The notes under the pieces are model-generated. The model was not told the DNA's origin. It did not search any database and was given only the letters and a program-made list of their open reading frames with translations. A program made the position numbers and the translations under genes. 64,000 bases of DNA. It comes from Dimorphilus gyrociliatus. Its lineage: Eukaryota > Annelida > Polychaeta > Dinophilidae. The stretch is taken from NCBI GenBank assembly GCA_904063045.1, contig CAJFCJ010000024.1, positions 1 to 64,000 of the forward strand, read 5' to 3'. Below are positions 1 through 10,653 of the stretch, piece by piece. The first letter of the stretch is position 1. Each line of letters opens with the position of its first letter.

Positions 1-67
1 CATATGTCGCATTTGGTGATTCTGTAGCAGTCGCCATATTCGTCTGTAAGGGATTGATAACAGACAT
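1..67 (-). CDS. possible 5' end of a gene running off the left edge
   Basis: Read on the minus strand, an ATG at 67-65 opens a frame that stays open for 22 codons to the window edge. A polypyrimidine/CAG sequence inside it could instead be a 3' splice site, so the segment may be an internal exon rather than a start. The fragment is too short for a family assignment. Confidence 0.25.
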   Translation of the reverse strand, partial: MSVINPLQTNMATATESPNATY

Positions 68-281
68 TTTAATATTGAAAGATAGTCGCTATCAGATAAC
101 AGTCCCAAAAAATTGGTAATGTTCAATTAAGATTTCAATAAATAAGACTTAACACATTTTTTTTCAATTTAAGGTTATTTAAAAGTTTTTATTTCTTATG
201 TTTGCATTAAAGAAATAATTCATTCTTCTAATTAAATTAATCTCTTCGAAAAGAGATAGATAGATGTAAGATACTTTATAG
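68..281. other. AT-rich intergenic stretch
   Basis: AT-rich sequence between the left-edge fragment and the 3' end of the first RING gene. I see no gene, repeat or RNA here. Confidence 0.5.
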
Positions 282-1871
282 TTAAAGCTTTATAGAATGT
301 ATTTTATTGGAGTTTTTTTCTGTAATATAGAGTTGTTTTGTTGATGGATTATATTTGATGATATTTGAATGAAATTCGATGTCGATAACTTGCTGTTTTT
401 CCCTTTCATCTACTTTAAAAATTTCCAATTTTTTTAAGTTTGTATAGCCAATGATGATTGTATTTTCATCTATTGAACAAATTGAAGATGGTCTGTCTAA
501 TATTTTAGGTTGAAATTTAAGATCTTTAGATTCTTCAAACGGTTGAAAACTACTTTCAGAGTTTAAGCCATCGTATATCCATAGCCAACTCGATTCTGAG
601 CAATTCTCATCTATTGCAATAAAACAAGAAGAGCGTAATAGACAAAAAGCTTTAAAATTAAAGGATTCCTTTGGATTGCTTTTGTGACTTAAAGTCTCTA
701 CAGATAAATTTTCATCGTAATATTCTATATAAGCGTCTTTCGTTAAGCAATGAAGAATATTTAATTTATCGCAAGCAGCATCGACTATTCCATCTAACAG
801 TTTGACTGTCCTACGTTTGGACAGATTTAGATACCAAAAGTAACCCATTTGAATATAGCAAATATCTTTATCAAGTGAGAAAACAGTGTTGAACGGATCT
901 TTTGAAGTTCCTAAAATAAGAGCGTCTCCATTAGTATTTATAGAACGAATAGCATATGTTTGATTTAATTCTTTACTGCTAACTATCAAAGAAGATGATG
1001 GTCCAAAATTCGGCAGAATACCTAATATATTTTCGGCACCAGTTACTTTAACAAATACAGTTTCTTCAACAGATTCGTTTAATAACACATCTCTCTTCAT
1101 TGTTAATGATCTAAGACAATTCTCCAAAATAGTATGCATTCTTCCATCTCTTCCTCTAATTGATTGAATGACTTTGTTCATTGATTTTTGACCAAATGAA
1201 TTATAATTATGATTTAAGCGATTAATAACTTTTCTTGCTTTCAGTTCGCTTGATATGGAAAATTTTTGAAGAAAATTTTGAATGAATTCATTATTCATTG
1301 ATAAAAATGGCAATTTATTTTCCTTATTGTCATGCTTTAAACATTCCAACATACTGATTTCAGAATCTTTTTTATCATCTAGAAAATTTAAGAATGTATA
1401 GTAATCTTCCGAAATCATAAATTCTAAATAACTATGTATATCCTTATCTTTAGATGACCTTAACGTATAATACTGCTTTAGCTTTTCTCTAATATTTTCT
1501 AACTTTTTGGTAATATTTCTTATTTCAATTTTAGAACTATCCACCTTTTTATCGTCTAATTCGTGCAACGCTTTTCTATCAAGCTCGTTTGATTGTTCAA
1601 AACAATCAAAACTAGTTTCTTCTCTATTGAGATCTAATTGTTCAGAATTATTAGTTGGAGGAAGAGCTATTTCTTCTTCTTGGTCATTGCTATCTTGATC
1701 GCAGATAGTGATGAATCCGCACAGAGGACAAGAACATTCATTATAACACGACGACGTTCTAAGTAAGAATAGACAATCTTTACATAGAGTGTGTAGGCAA
1801 GAAAGAATTCTAACAGTAGTTTTTGTCACTTCATTGCCACAAAGACAACAATTTCTATATGTTTCATCCAT
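282..1871 (-). CDS. RING-finger protein with NHL-like C-terminus, no B-box
   Basis: Single-exon gene, 529 residues, ATG at 1871. A C3HC4 RING occupies residues 8-51 (C8, C11, C25, H27, C30, C33, C48, C51), which predicts an E3 ubiquitin ligase. An acidic, low-complexity linker follows (about 60-100), then a lysine/glutamate-rich helical region. The C-terminal half is beta-rich with the motifs that mark this cluster: SICSIDENTIIIGYTNLKKL and a final segment ending in ITEKNSNKIHSIKL. Those match NHL-like blades in the neighbours. No B-box cysteine/histidine set is visible, unlike most paralogues here. It is in tandem with the next gene on the same strand (gap about 166 bases). RING ligase role is inferred from the fold; the substrate is unknown. 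Confidence 0.85.
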   Translation of the reverse strand: MDETYRNCCLCGNEVTKTTVRILSCLHTLCKDCLFLLRTSSCYNECSCPLCGFITICDQDSNDQEEEIALPPTNNSEQLDLNREETSFDCFEQSNELDRKALHELDDKKVDSSKIEIRNITKKLENIREKLKQYYTLRSSKDKDIHSYLEFMISEDYYTFLNFLDDKKDSEISMLECLKHDNKENKLPFLSMNNEFIQNFLQKFSISSELKARKVINRLNHNYNSFGQKSMNKVIQSIRGRDGRMHTILENCLRSLTMKRDVLLNESVEETVFVKVTGAENILGILPNFGPSSSLIVSSKELNQTYAIRSINTNGDALILGTSKDPFNTVFSLDKDICYIQMGYFWYLNLSKRRTVKLLDGIVDAACDKLNILHCLTKDAYIEYYDENLSVETLSHKSNPKESFNFKAFCLLRSSCFIAIDENCSESSWLWIYDGLNSESSFQPFEESKDLKFQPKILDRPSSICSIDENTIIIGYTNLKKLEIFKVDEREKQQVIDIEFHSNIIKYNPSTKQLYITEKNSNKIHSIKL

Positions 1872-2037
1872 TATTATTTTAAATATTGAACGAACATGAA
1901 CGAATTTTTAAGCTTCAATCTTCTTTATACTACTGATAAGATAAGATAATATTAAAAAAAATAAGCAAAACTCCAATGTCAGTAATAATACGTATTATTT
2001 ATTTATTAAATACGTTAAACTATACGTTTGATATACT

Positions 2038-3750
2038 TTACGAAAAAATATGTAAACGATTTGTACCTTCTTCTGAAACGAAAATTTCATCAGTCTTCTC
2101 AGAATAGCTGACAAATTCTGGATGAAAATTTAAAGAAACAATTAATGGTTTTTTCGTATAATTCCCATAAAATAGGTGTAATCTTTTCGCTTCCTTATCG
2201 GCTATTATCATACCTTTCCCCTTTAATGAACAAATTCCAGAAGGATGTACAAATTGTAATGGTCCAATTGGTTCATGAGCCTTTTTACCCAACGAATCTG
2301 CGAATGATCTATCACGTGTTCTCTGTCCGTAAATCCATATACAGGAACCTTTCTTAAAAGTTTCACTCAAAACCGCTAAACGACTATTACTTAACGGACA
2401 AATACTCTTGTAGTTAGCTGAGTCCTCGTTTTCTTTCGGTCCTAGGTCACATCTTGAAATTAGTCGAAAATCTGATCCAATAATTAATTTTCCAATCGTG
2501 TTCTTCGTAATATAAATAAAGCTATTACTGTCTCCAATACAAGCATCGACAGCATCATCTATAGCTGCTAGGACAGTTATCTCATAGGAAAGGAAGTTCG
2601 AAACGCGCAACATAGAATCTGATAAAAGGACGAATAATTCCTTCTTGTACGACAAAATACTCCTAATTGGTTTCCGGAAAAACTGAAAAACTGATATTCT
2701 ATCATTTTCATCAATCTTGTATATCTTTCCTGTCCCGCCTGTGCTCATTACACTAACGTAAGTGTAACCTGTAGAACGGTGATCTGCGCAGATTGCCGTA
2801 ATTTCACCAGCTGATGGAAAGGTAACAATTCTCTCCTTTTTATCGAATTCTTTAACCAGCTCATAATCTCTTTCTGTGCAAATACTCTCCAACCTAGTTA
2901 CCATTTCAGTATAGTTAACTCTCGATAATCTGTCGGATAGGCACTCGCTGAACATATCCATAAAGATATTTGCATATTCGAATCCCTTTTTTCTATTCAA
3001 TTCAATACCTTTACTATTCGAATTGGCAATTTTAGACTGAAGATCTTGTACAAATAAGTTTAATTCTCCAAGCATTTCATTTCTAGCCTCCACGCACATT
3101 TCATCAGATTCATCAATAGATGCTATCTTTCTCTTAAGCTCATCAATTCGGTAAATTTCTTGACAGTATCGAACTTCAATGTCGCTTGCTATTTTAGTTT
3201 TAACACAGTCGACTATATCTTTTAGTGTATCTTCCAGAGAGACAGTGTCGGATATTGCATGATTCATTGTAGCAAATATTCGACATTGAATATTTTCTAG
3301 TATTTCTCTGCAACGTCTTTGAAAATCATTATGATTGATATCTTTTATTGTTACTATTTTATGATCTTTATGATTTTCATGGCAATCTACACAAAATTGA
3401 ACGGCACAAAGTTGGCAATAGAATATAATTCTTAATTTATGTTTTCTACAAATTCCAAAATTTGATGAAATTTCTAGAGCGTCGTCTGTGTCTAATAAAA
3501 GATCTGCAGGAACAAGATTATCTGCAATTCCATTAATTTTGTCCTGAGACCAAAGTGTATTTTTGTCACATATAGGACATTGAAAAGTAGATTCATCTTT
3601 TGGCTTGAATAGAGAAAGTAGACATTTCTTGCAGAATGTATGTTGGCACTGCAAAAGCTTTGGACTATTATTCAGCCACTCTTTCGTACAAAGAGAACAT
3701 TCCAAGTAGTTTTTCTTCAAAGTATAAGAATTAGCATTGCTGGCAGACAT
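2038..3750 (-). CDS. TRIM-type RING/B-box/propeller protein
   Basis: Single exon, 570 residues. RING at residues 18-61 (C18, C21, C35, H37, C40, C43, C58, C61) is followed by a B-box2 at 101-130 with the C-x2-H...C-x2-C...C-x2-C...H-x2-H pattern. A long helical region with charged residues (about 140-290) is a likely coiled coil. The C-terminal part (about 310-570) is an NHL-like propeller: it carries HPSGICSLKGKGMIIAD and a closing segment EIFVSEEGTNRLHIFS. This order is the classic TRIM-NHL layout seen in TRIM2/3/71-class proteins, which are E3 ligases or RNA regulators. Which of these it does here cannot be told. The post-RING signature WPxxGxDGFPKN of its neighbours is weak here (LWSQDKINGIADN). 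Confidence 0.88.
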   Translation of the reverse strand: MSASNANSYTLKKNYLECSLCTKEWLNNSPKLLQCQHTFCKKCLLSLFKPKDESTFQCPICDKNTLWSQDKINGIADNLVPADLLLDTDDALEISSNFGICRKHKLRIIFYCQLCAVQFCVDCHENHKDHKIVTIKDINHNDFQRRCREILENIQCRIFATMNHAISDTVSLEDTLKDIVDCVKTKIASDIEVRYCQEIYRIDELKRKIASIDESDEMCVEARNEMLGELNLFVQDLQSKIANSNSKGIELNRKKGFEYANIFMDMFSECLSDRLSRVNYTEMVTRLESICTERDYELVKEFDKKERIVTFPSAGEITAICADHRSTGYTYVSVMSTGGTGKIYKIDENDRISVFQFFRKPIRSILSYKKELFVLLSDSMLRVSNFLSYEITVLAAIDDAVDACIGDSNSFIYITKNTIGKLIIGSDFRLISRCDLGPKENEDSANYKSICPLSNSRLAVLSETFKKGSCIWIYGQRTRDRSFADSLGKKAHEPIGPLQFVHPSGICSLKGKGMIIADKEAKRLHLFYGNYTKKPLIVSLNFHPEFVSYSEKTDEIFVSEEGTNRLHIFS

Positions 3751-4279
3751 TTCTAACTGTTTATTATTTAATTATCTACTATAATAAATGATCAGAATAT
3801 TCGATTATTAAGCAAATTTTTGAAGTAAAATAATATAATCTATAAATCGGCAGGAGAACAATTTTTAGACTGGGCGGTGTTCTGTATACCCGCTTGAGTT
3901 TTACACATTTTCCAGTTGATTTGTACTCACCATATATATATAAGTATAAAAAAGATACACAGACGCACTATATATATATATATAAATGTACGCCAATATA
4001 TTTAATAGGCCTAAAAGAACTTTAATAGATTTAACAAAAGATAATTTATAATTTATTTTAATATTAAATTTATTCATCAAGAAAAAAGAGAGATTAATAA
4101 ATCATTAGATAAACATTTTAATCCTTAAAACAACTGTTTCCTTTATCAATATTAATTAATTAATTAATTTTTAATTAACAAATAGATTTTTAAATAAATA
4201 AACGTGTTTGTTTTTGTTATTAAAAACTTTTAAAAAAAATACGAAGATAAGTTTCTTCTTCTTTTTTTAAAAAATTTTC
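3751..4279. other. AT-rich spacer downstream of the tail-anchored TRIM-like gene
   Basis: Contains TA-rich runs (about 3935-3985), a TTAA-rich tract and one TAGGCCTA palindrome (4006-4013). I looked for a degraded propeller-coding remnant that could once have belonged to the gene at 4280-5068 and saw none. Confidence 0.5.
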
Positions 4280-5068
4280 TTAACCAAATATATATACGAC
4301 TAAAAAAAATATAAGGATTATAACTATTAAACAGATATTACTCTGTATCAAATTAATAAGGGTTTGATCGTAAATAGACTGATCTCTTATTTCTAAAGTA
4401 TTTGATATTTTCTCAAATTTCGATACTAAAATTGAATATTTCTTATATAGAGATTCAATTCTTGCCTCCTCCTTTTTAAATAAGTCTTCACCTATAATTT
4501 TAACCCTCTTCCTCAACTCTGGGATTTTTCTTTCGATCTCAACTACGCCGTTATTCAATGAATCCATACTAATTTCCATTCTTTGTTTTAGATCTTCCAT
4601 AACCGTATTACATTTTATAAGGAAACTACCATTTCCTAAATAATCTAACCAAGGTTTTAGATCGTGATCTTTATGATCATTCCAACACTCTTTACATACT
4701 GGAACATTCCAACATTGGCGGCAAAAGAATAACACTTCCGCTTTATGTTCAACGCAAACTGATGTAACGTTACTTAGATCTTCAACATTATCCTTCTCTT
4801 TAGAAACACTTAAAACATTCCACGCTATCCGATTTCTGATCAGACCATCAGCTCCTTCTATTGGCCAATAAAAAGCAGATCTACAAATAGGACATAAGAA
4901 GTCGATAGCTTTATTCTTCAATTGAAGCTGATTCAAACATTCTTTGCAGAATGTATGCTGACAAGGTAGAACTCTTGGATCTCTATGTAGCCAGTTTTCG
5001 CAGCAAATGGGGCAAGTAAAGTAATCTTCTTTCAACTCGTACCTCAAATTCTTTGATGCTTCATCCAT
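4280..5068 (-). CDS. RING/B-box protein with C-terminal membrane anchor, no propeller
   Basis: Single exon, 262 residues, less than half the length of its relatives. RING at 19-62 (C19, C22, C36, H38, C41, C44, C59, C62) contains the cluster signature DPRVLPCQHTFCKEC. The post-RING WPIEGADG motif and a B-box2 at 105-134 follow. Residues about 150-235 are helical and charged, a likely coiled coil. The protein then ends in a hydrophobic stretch of about 18 residues (about 244-261, CLIVIILIFFLVVYIFG) directly before the stop, as in a tail-anchored protein. TRIM13 and TRIM59 are known TRIMs with a comparable C-terminal membrane helix. I infer an ER or other endomembrane RING ligase with its catalytic end in the cytosol. 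The reading frame is intact, so this is not obviously a pseudogene. Confidence 0.87.
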   Translation of the reverse strand: MDEASKNLRYELKEDYFTCPICCENWLHRDPRVLPCQHTFCKECLNQLQLKNKAIDFLCPICRSAFYWPIEGADGLIRNRIAWNVLSVSKEKDNVEDLSNVTSVCVEHKAEVLFFCRQCWNVPVCKECWNDHKDHDLKPWLDYLGNGSFLIKCNTVMEDLKQRMEISMDSLNNGVVEIERKIPELRKRVKIIGEDLFKKEEARIESLYKKYSILVSKFEKISNTLEIRDQSIYDQTLINLIQSNICLIVIILIFFLVVYIFG

Positions 5069-5998
5069 ACTGTCTTTGTTCTACTGTTACTCTTGAGTTC
5101 TATTATTCAATCTATTCATCTATATCAAACGTAGGAATATACGCAATCATCGTATTTTCTTAAGATATTCTTTGATATTTATAAAAATTAATTGCAAATG
5201 TTTCTACTTCGTTCCAATGTTAAGTAATGAAGTATTGTAGATTTGTTATTAAAGGCTATTTTAAAACTGAGTAGTTTTAGGAACAATATACAATTTTGTT
5301 ATAATAATCTGCCTAAAACTGGTAATAACTTTTATTAATTATGCTTAATAAGGCATAAATTAATTTAGCTCAAAGTAAGAACCGGACAAACACTAATTAA
5401 AAAGACAGGATAATAATCTTAAAGAATTTGTTACACTCTAATTAATTAGCTTAACTAATTATTGAAGCTCGGATTTGAGAGTATAGACTAATACTACATG
5501 AATATATTCGTTTTATGCATATAAAGCAAGATATGTCATTCTTGTTTATCAAGGTAAATCAATGGCAACAGTGGGAGAGAGGGAGCCAGAGAATTAGAGA
5601 AAGAGAAAGAGAATTACTTGCTCAAACGAAAGATTTTCGATGAAGCATTTCCAAAGTGTTACTTATGAAGAGTTGTATAATTCGCATTGTATTATTTTGA
5701 AAAGAAAGCTGTTATTATACGAAAAATAACGTTAAAATCTATCAATTAATGATTAAAGAGCTAAAAGCTAACTGATAAAATCATATTTTTTCCCTCTTTC
5801 GTAATTAATATATAGTTATAATCTATAGCTTTCTAACTCTTAATAGGTTATATTTAATCAATTAGAATTGAATATTTTCTTGAAATTCACAATTACATAG
5901 TCTTTAAATCTTCTTAAAAGAAGTAAATTAGTTACAGTTATTTAGAAAATATAGAGTAGGAGCTTCTCTCTTAATCTTCTGTTTAAACTGTCGCTTTT

Positions 5999-6031
<33 letters not shown>

Positions 6032-6210
6032 GCTCTCTGCCTTTTTCTAATCTCAAGATATTCAAGTCAAGTAAATAAATTATATAAAATATACTATACA
6101 CGGTCTTTCTACGATTGCTTGATGAATATATCTATCTGGGTATATGTAAAAAAATAGTGTTACAGTTTGTTTAATACTGCTTTTTAACTTGAGTAATATT
6201 AATAATAACA
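5069..6210. promoter_or_regulatory. intergenic region between divergent TRIM-like genes
   Basis: About 1.1 kb separating a minus-strand and a plus-strand paralogue, so it should contain both promoters. It is AT-rich and holds a purine-rich patch (about 5575-5615) and a CT microsatellite (6002-6040). I recognise no specific promoter element. Confidence 0.4.
6011..6031. repeat. CT microsatellite
   Basis: Uninterrupted CT dinucleotide run inside a longer pyrimidine tract, about 180 bases upstream of the plus-strand TRIM-like start codon. Confidence 0.9.
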
Positions 6211-7989
6211 ATGGCGGAATCAGCAGACAATAATAAAAGTTACGAATTAAATGCTGATTACTTCGATTGCCCAGTCTGTTCTGACAGTTGGCTATCAAAA
6301 GATCCGAGAGTATTACCTTGTCAACATACATTATGCAAAGAGTGTTTAGGCAAGTTGGAGCACAAGGAATGCGTCGGCTTTGATTATATTGAAGATGTTA
6401 TAAATTGTCCTGTTTGCAGATTAACGGTAGTATGGCCGGAAAGAGGAATAGACGGATTTCCAAAAAATCTAGTAGCATCTAATGTAACAATAAGCAAAAA
6501 ATTAGATCAAGTGAATAATTTAAATTGCGATAAACACGGCTTAGAAATTATCTTTGTTTGCTGTTTTTGTTCAAACATTCCAATTTGTAGAAAATGTTGG
6601 AAGAATCATGAAAATCACAAATTAAAAGTTTATGAAGATTATATTAAATCGAAAAATTTTAAAGATAAATGTAACGAAGCTCTTGAACAGTTTAAACAGC
6701 ATTTTGATAAGTCGTACTCGAATTTGGCATTGAATGATGATAGGGTAGAAAAGATAATTAGTCGTGCAATACATCAAGTTAAAGAAAGTTGTATTCAAAG
6801 TAGAAAGAAAGCTATCGAAAATATAAATGAAAGATTAGAAATATTAAAACAAGTTGCAAATGATAAAGAAAACTGGAATTCTCTCAAAGAGCTTGAATTT
6901 GGAAATAAGGTATTACATTCAATACAAAGTGAATTACAAGAGAGCGAACATTACAGTATAAAAGCAAACAATACTGAAGAAATGGAAAGAAAGATTATTA
7001 ATTTTGCAACTGAACTTTTCCTTGCCAAAGAGAAGACTGGATCTACAGGGAAAATATTGGAATATCATAACTTATTAATACAAATTGAAGATTTATTCCG
7101 AATATGTCGTGAACCTAAATATCCCTATAAATTGTTCAATTTTGAAGATGTTAGAGAAATAAATAGGGTAAAATTTCCAGTTGTTTTATGCATTCACGCT
7201 ATGTGCTATCATATGGATAATTTTAATTCGCTTTATTTGAGCGTTACTACAGTTTATGAAAAGGCTATTATATGGCAGTTGAATTCGAATAACTTTGAAA
7301 TAATGAAAACATTTCGCCTAGATAAGATTGCCCAGAGCATAATGATTTTTAAGGATGAAGTTTATTTATGTAATTGCGAAGCTATTGTTAAACTTGACGA
7401 AACCCCTATCCTCATTACTAGAATTGAAAATGCGGTTGCTGCTATCGCGGGAGATGGAAATTATTTTATTTGTATAACAAAGCATACAATTAAAAAAGTT
7501 GTTATGGATCCTTTAATAAATCAAGTAATCGTTATTGATATTGGTCCTGGTATAGCTCCGCATTTAACTCAGTATAAGAGTATTTGTAATTGGAAGAATG
7601 ATTTTGTGATTGTTCTTGATGGCAGTTTTAGAGGTGGAAAGTGTATATGGATTTACGACGTTGATCAAAATTGTAGAAGAAGTATCTTTTCGTGCGGTAA
7701 ATATAGATCGCCAACTATAAATAAAGAAGAGCCGCTGTTTTTCGAAAATCCATTAAGTATTTGTTCGATAAATAATGATGTTGCCATTGTATCTGATTCA
7801 GGTTTAAAAAGACTACAAATATTTATAAATTCTATGGAAAATAAGCCAAAAACATATACTTTGGATTTTAGTCCAGATCTTATTTGCTTCTCTCCGAATA
7901 AAGAAGAGATCTATGTCTCCGAAAGAAGAGGAAATAATATACTTATATTATCTTATAAAGACTTTCCAACTAAGACAAGAAACGATTGA
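6211..7989 (+). CDS. TRIM-type RING/B-box/propeller protein
   Basis: Single exon, 592 residues. RING at 20-69 (C20, C23, C37, H39, C42, C45, C66, C69) carries KDPRVLPCQHTLCKEC. The RING-to-B-box linker has the cluster signature VWPERGIDGFPKNLVASN. B-box2 spans 106-135. A long charged helical region (about 150-300) follows, then a beta-propeller to the end with PLSICSINNDVAIVSD and EIYVSERRGNNILILS motifs. The family role is ubiquitin ligation with the propeller choosing the partner; partner and pathway are unknown. It is the closest in RING sequence to the membrane-anchored gene it diverges from, suggesting those two share a recent ancestor. Confidence 0.88.
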   Translation: MAESADNNKSYELNADYFDCPVCSDSWLSKDPRVLPCQHTLCKECLGKLEHKECVGFDYIEDVINCPVCRLTVVWPERGIDGFPKNLVASNVTISKKLDQVNNLNCDKHGLEIIFVCCFCSNIPICRKCWKNHENHKLKVYEDYIKSKNFKDKCNEALEQFKQHFDKSYSNLALNDDRVEKIISRAIHQVKESCIQSRKKAIENINERLEILKQVANDKENWNSLKELEFGNKVLHSIQSELQESEHYSIKANNTEEMERKIINFATELFLAKEKTGSTGKILEYHNLLIQIEDLFRICREPKYPYKLFNFEDVREINRVKFPVVLCIHAMCYHMDNFNSLYLSVTTVYEKAIIWQLNSNNFEIMKTFRLDKIAQSIMIFKDEVYLCNCEAIVKLDETPILITRIENAVAAIAGDGNYFICITKHTIKKVVMDPLINQVIVIDIGPGIAPHLTQYKSICNWKNDFVIVLDGSFRGGKCIWIYDVDQNCRRSIFSCGKYRSPTINKEEPLFFENPLSICSINNDVAIVSDSGLKRLQIFINSMENKPKTYTLDFSPDLICFSPNKEEIYVSERRGNNILILSYKDFPTKTRND

Positions 7990-7993
7990 TGAT

Positions 7994-8021
7994 AAACAAA
8001 CAAACAAACAAACAAACAAAA
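7994..8021. repeat. CAAA tetranucleotide repeat
   Basis: About seven perfect copies of CAAA immediately after the stop codon of the TRIM-like gene, in its 3' UTR. Confidence 0.9.
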
Positions 8022-8614
8022 AATACTAACAGTCTATTTTTTTAAGCCTTTTAACAAAACGAAAAAATTCAAAGTAACATAATCAACTTCTATATTTTCC
8101 CTAATTAAATAAAAAAAATGTTAATAAAAATTTATATTGTCTATTATTGTAATAATATGAATATTCATTAGCTGGATGAATTGTATTATAAGGGGGTAGA
8201 AAGACAAAAAAAGGGAGATAACTTTTAAACAAGGCTTCAAGGAAGAAGTTGGTGATAAATGAAGGAAATGAGAATAAAAAATCAATAAAGTAAAGAATAT
8301 CTAATATATAAAAGAGATAAGAAAATAATCTTTTATATCCTTAAAAGTAAAACTTTAAGACAAATGACTATTTTTTATTGACTATAAAGTACTCTTCTGT
8401 AATAGCTTAAGTGTATATACTATAATTCTTATTAGAATAAGATATCAATATGTATAACGAAAATCCCTTTGAGTAATGAATAACGATTATGTTGAGAGTG
8501 TCTTCCTCCATGCCTCACTAGTTTATAACTATATTTCCTATCGATTAGATATTATTCGCGTAAATAATATATTAGATACTAGTTATATTGTATTATCTAT
8601 TGCTCGTTATGCTT

Positions 8615-8618
<4 letters not shown>

Positions 8619-8648
<30 letters not shown>
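8619..8648. repeat. TA microsatellite
   Basis: About fifteen TA units roughly 75 bases upstream of the next TRIM-like start codon. Confidence 0.9.
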
Positions 8649-8654
<6 letters not shown>

Positions 8655-8720
8655 TTATATTATTATTATATTAATGCAATATAACTTATCACCTATAATC
8701 TGTACTTTTTTATTTTAAAA

Positions 8721-10430
8721 ATGGCTGCTTTAGAGAGTGCATTCTTAAAAATTAGTGAAGATTATTTCGAGTGTGCGATCTGTTTTGAGCAATGGATTTA
8801 TAGGAACCCGCGAGTGTTTCCCTGCCAACATACTTATTGTGGTATATGTATTGATGAATTATGGAAGAGTTGTAATCAGGCGATTTCTATTTCTTGTCCT
8901 CTGTGTAAGAAATTAGTAAATTGGCCTAACGAAGGTGTAGATGGATTTCCGAAGAATTTGGTTGCGTCTAATATTTATTTACCTGAGAAAGATGATAAGA
9001 AATCAATGTGTAAAAAGCATGAAAAAGAGATAATCTTCGTCTGTAAAGATTGCTTTGATGAGAAAATCTGTCAAGGCTGTATCACAGATCATTCAGCTCA
9101 TAATTTACTTACTTTAGATAATTATATAAGAGATGGAAAAATGTATCATGGATGTCACAAGATCAATAATATATTAAAGTCTCTTCATCAATACCAAAGA
9201 AATGTTATTGCTAAAGATAGTTATCTTCTTAAGGAGTTACCATCAACTATATGTTGTATAATTGAAGAGAAACAAACAGCAAATATAAAGAAGTTAGAGA
9301 TGATTAAAAAATGTATTTCAAGAATTACTACTTTTATTCAATTAAAGGAAAATTTTAACGATGAAGAATTGAATGATACAAGTCAAATATTAGAAAAAAT
9401 AGAGAATATTTTACCGAATGTAGACAATTTAGATTTTAAAAATAACGAATACGAAGGAAAATTATTTATGAATTTAAAGAATATGCTTTTATCAAAGGAG
9501 CTAAACGATCCTAAAAATGTTAATTTGAACTATGCAGAATTATTACAGAATTTTGATAAGATTCTCACATCAGATATCTTATATAAGATATCAAAAAATC
9601 TATCTTCCATAGATTATTTACATTTCAGCTCTGAGCGGTCTATTAATATTCAGAATATTGTTGAGATATTTTCAGTATGTTCTCATTCTGATGGTTTTAT
9701 CTATATGGGTGTTTATGCACAAAATACACTCAAATGGGCATGGTTAGGTTATTTAGATAATAAAAGAAGTTTTGCTATTTGGAAAGTTAATGAAAAGACT
9801 CTAAAACCGGTAAAAAAGTTCCAATTAAATGAATTACCTAATAGTATTATTGAACATAACAGAGAACTTTACGTAGGTTTTAAAAGTTCCGTTCAGACTT
9901 TGAATGAGTCATTAGAAATTGTTCTAAAAAGGAAGAATATACTTCATTCAATAAGGCAAGTTATACCAAATGATAAAAATTCATTAATATTCAGCACAAA
10001 TAATTCTATTGAAAAGTTAAGTTTTAACGAAAGTGAATCGAGCAAAACAAGGATCAAAACGCTATTGAATTCTGTTCATTTTAATGGTCAAATATGTAAT
10101 TGGAAGGAGAATTCATTAGCTCTTCTTGTTGGAAGTAAATTAATAATATACAAACCAGAAAAGGAAATAATCAAAACAATAGAGTTAAGGAATCAAATAT
10201 ACTTTAATAGAAAAGTATTATTTTCGTCAATTCTATCAATAAATAATGATTTTTTAGTCATTTCCGAATATAATTCAAAGACTTTAACGATATTCTATAA
10301 CGTTGAAGATGAACCGCAAATCTATAAATTGGATGTTAGACCACGTAAAATTTGGCATATAGAAAGTAGAAAAGAAATTTGGATAAATAACGGAGTTAAC
10401 AAGCTAATTGCTTTATCCTATGCCCACTAA
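8721..10430 (+). CDS. TRIM-type RING/B-box/propeller protein
   Basis: Single exon, 569 residues. RING at 18-62 (C18, C21, C35, H37, C40, C43, C59, C62) with RNPRVFPCQHTYCGIC. The linker NWPNEGVDGFPKNLVASN is nearly identical in pattern to the previous gene. B-box2 at 97-126 (CKKHEKEIIFVCKDC then C-x2-C and two histidines). Residues about 130-290 are helical. The C-terminal propeller is recognisable by length and position, and by SILSINNDFLVISEYNSKTL near the end, but is the most divergent of the set and its closing strand lacks the EIYVSE motif (EIWINNGVNKLIAL). An E3 ligase role is inferred from the RING. It converges with the next gene with 271 bases between stop codons. Confidence 0.87.
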   Translation: MAALESAFLKISEDYFECAICFEQWIYRNPRVFPCQHTYCGICIDELWKSCNQAISISCPLCKKLVNWPNEGVDGFPKNLVASNIYLPEKDDKKSMCKKHEKEIIFVCKDCFDEKICQGCITDHSAHNLLTLDNYIRDGKMYHGCHKINNILKSLHQYQRNVIAKDSYLLKELPSTICCIIEEKQTANIKKLEMIKKCISRITTFIQLKENFNDEELNDTSQILEKIENILPNVDNLDFKNNEYEGKLFMNLKNMLLSKELNDPKNVNLNYAELLQNFDKILTSDILYKISKNLSSIDYLHFSSERSINIQNIVEIFSVCSHSDGFIYMGVYAQNTLKWAWLGYLDNKRSFAIWKVNEKTLKPVKKFQLNELPNSIIEHNRELYVGFKSSVQTLNESLEIVLKRKNILHSIRQVIPNDKNSLIFSTNNSIEKLSFNESESSKTRIKTLLNSVHFNGQICNWKENSLALLVGSKLIIYKPEKEIIKTIELRNQIYFNRKVLFSSILSINNDFLVISEYNSKTLTIFYNVEDEPQIYKLDVRPRKIWHIESRKEIWINNGVNKLIALSYAH

Positions 10431-10603
10431 ACTAGAAAAGAGAGTAGATTCTGTCCCTGATTTATTATGATTCTGTTTTTTTAAAGAAAATACAATTAAT
10501 TAAATACTATTTTATTGTTTTGATATAATTATTCAAATTTATTCAAGAGCTTATTCAAAATATGTCAATGCCAATATATAAATATATATAGAGAGGGACA
10601 GAG

Positions 10604-10653
<50 letters not shown>

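Larger units (their letters stand above)
7990..8720. other. spacer with microsatellites
   Basis: AT-rich spacer between two same-strand TRIM-like genes. It begins with an ACAA-type tetranucleotide run (7994-8021) and ends with a TA run (8619-8648). An apparent 80-codon frame here is created by the TA repeat and is not a gene. Confidence 0.6.

Noticed and set aside
8476-8718. 80-codon plus-strand frame just upstream of a TRIM-like gene
   Set aside because: Half of it is the TA microsatellite read as Ile/Tyr repeats; no family resemblance and no splice or start context.
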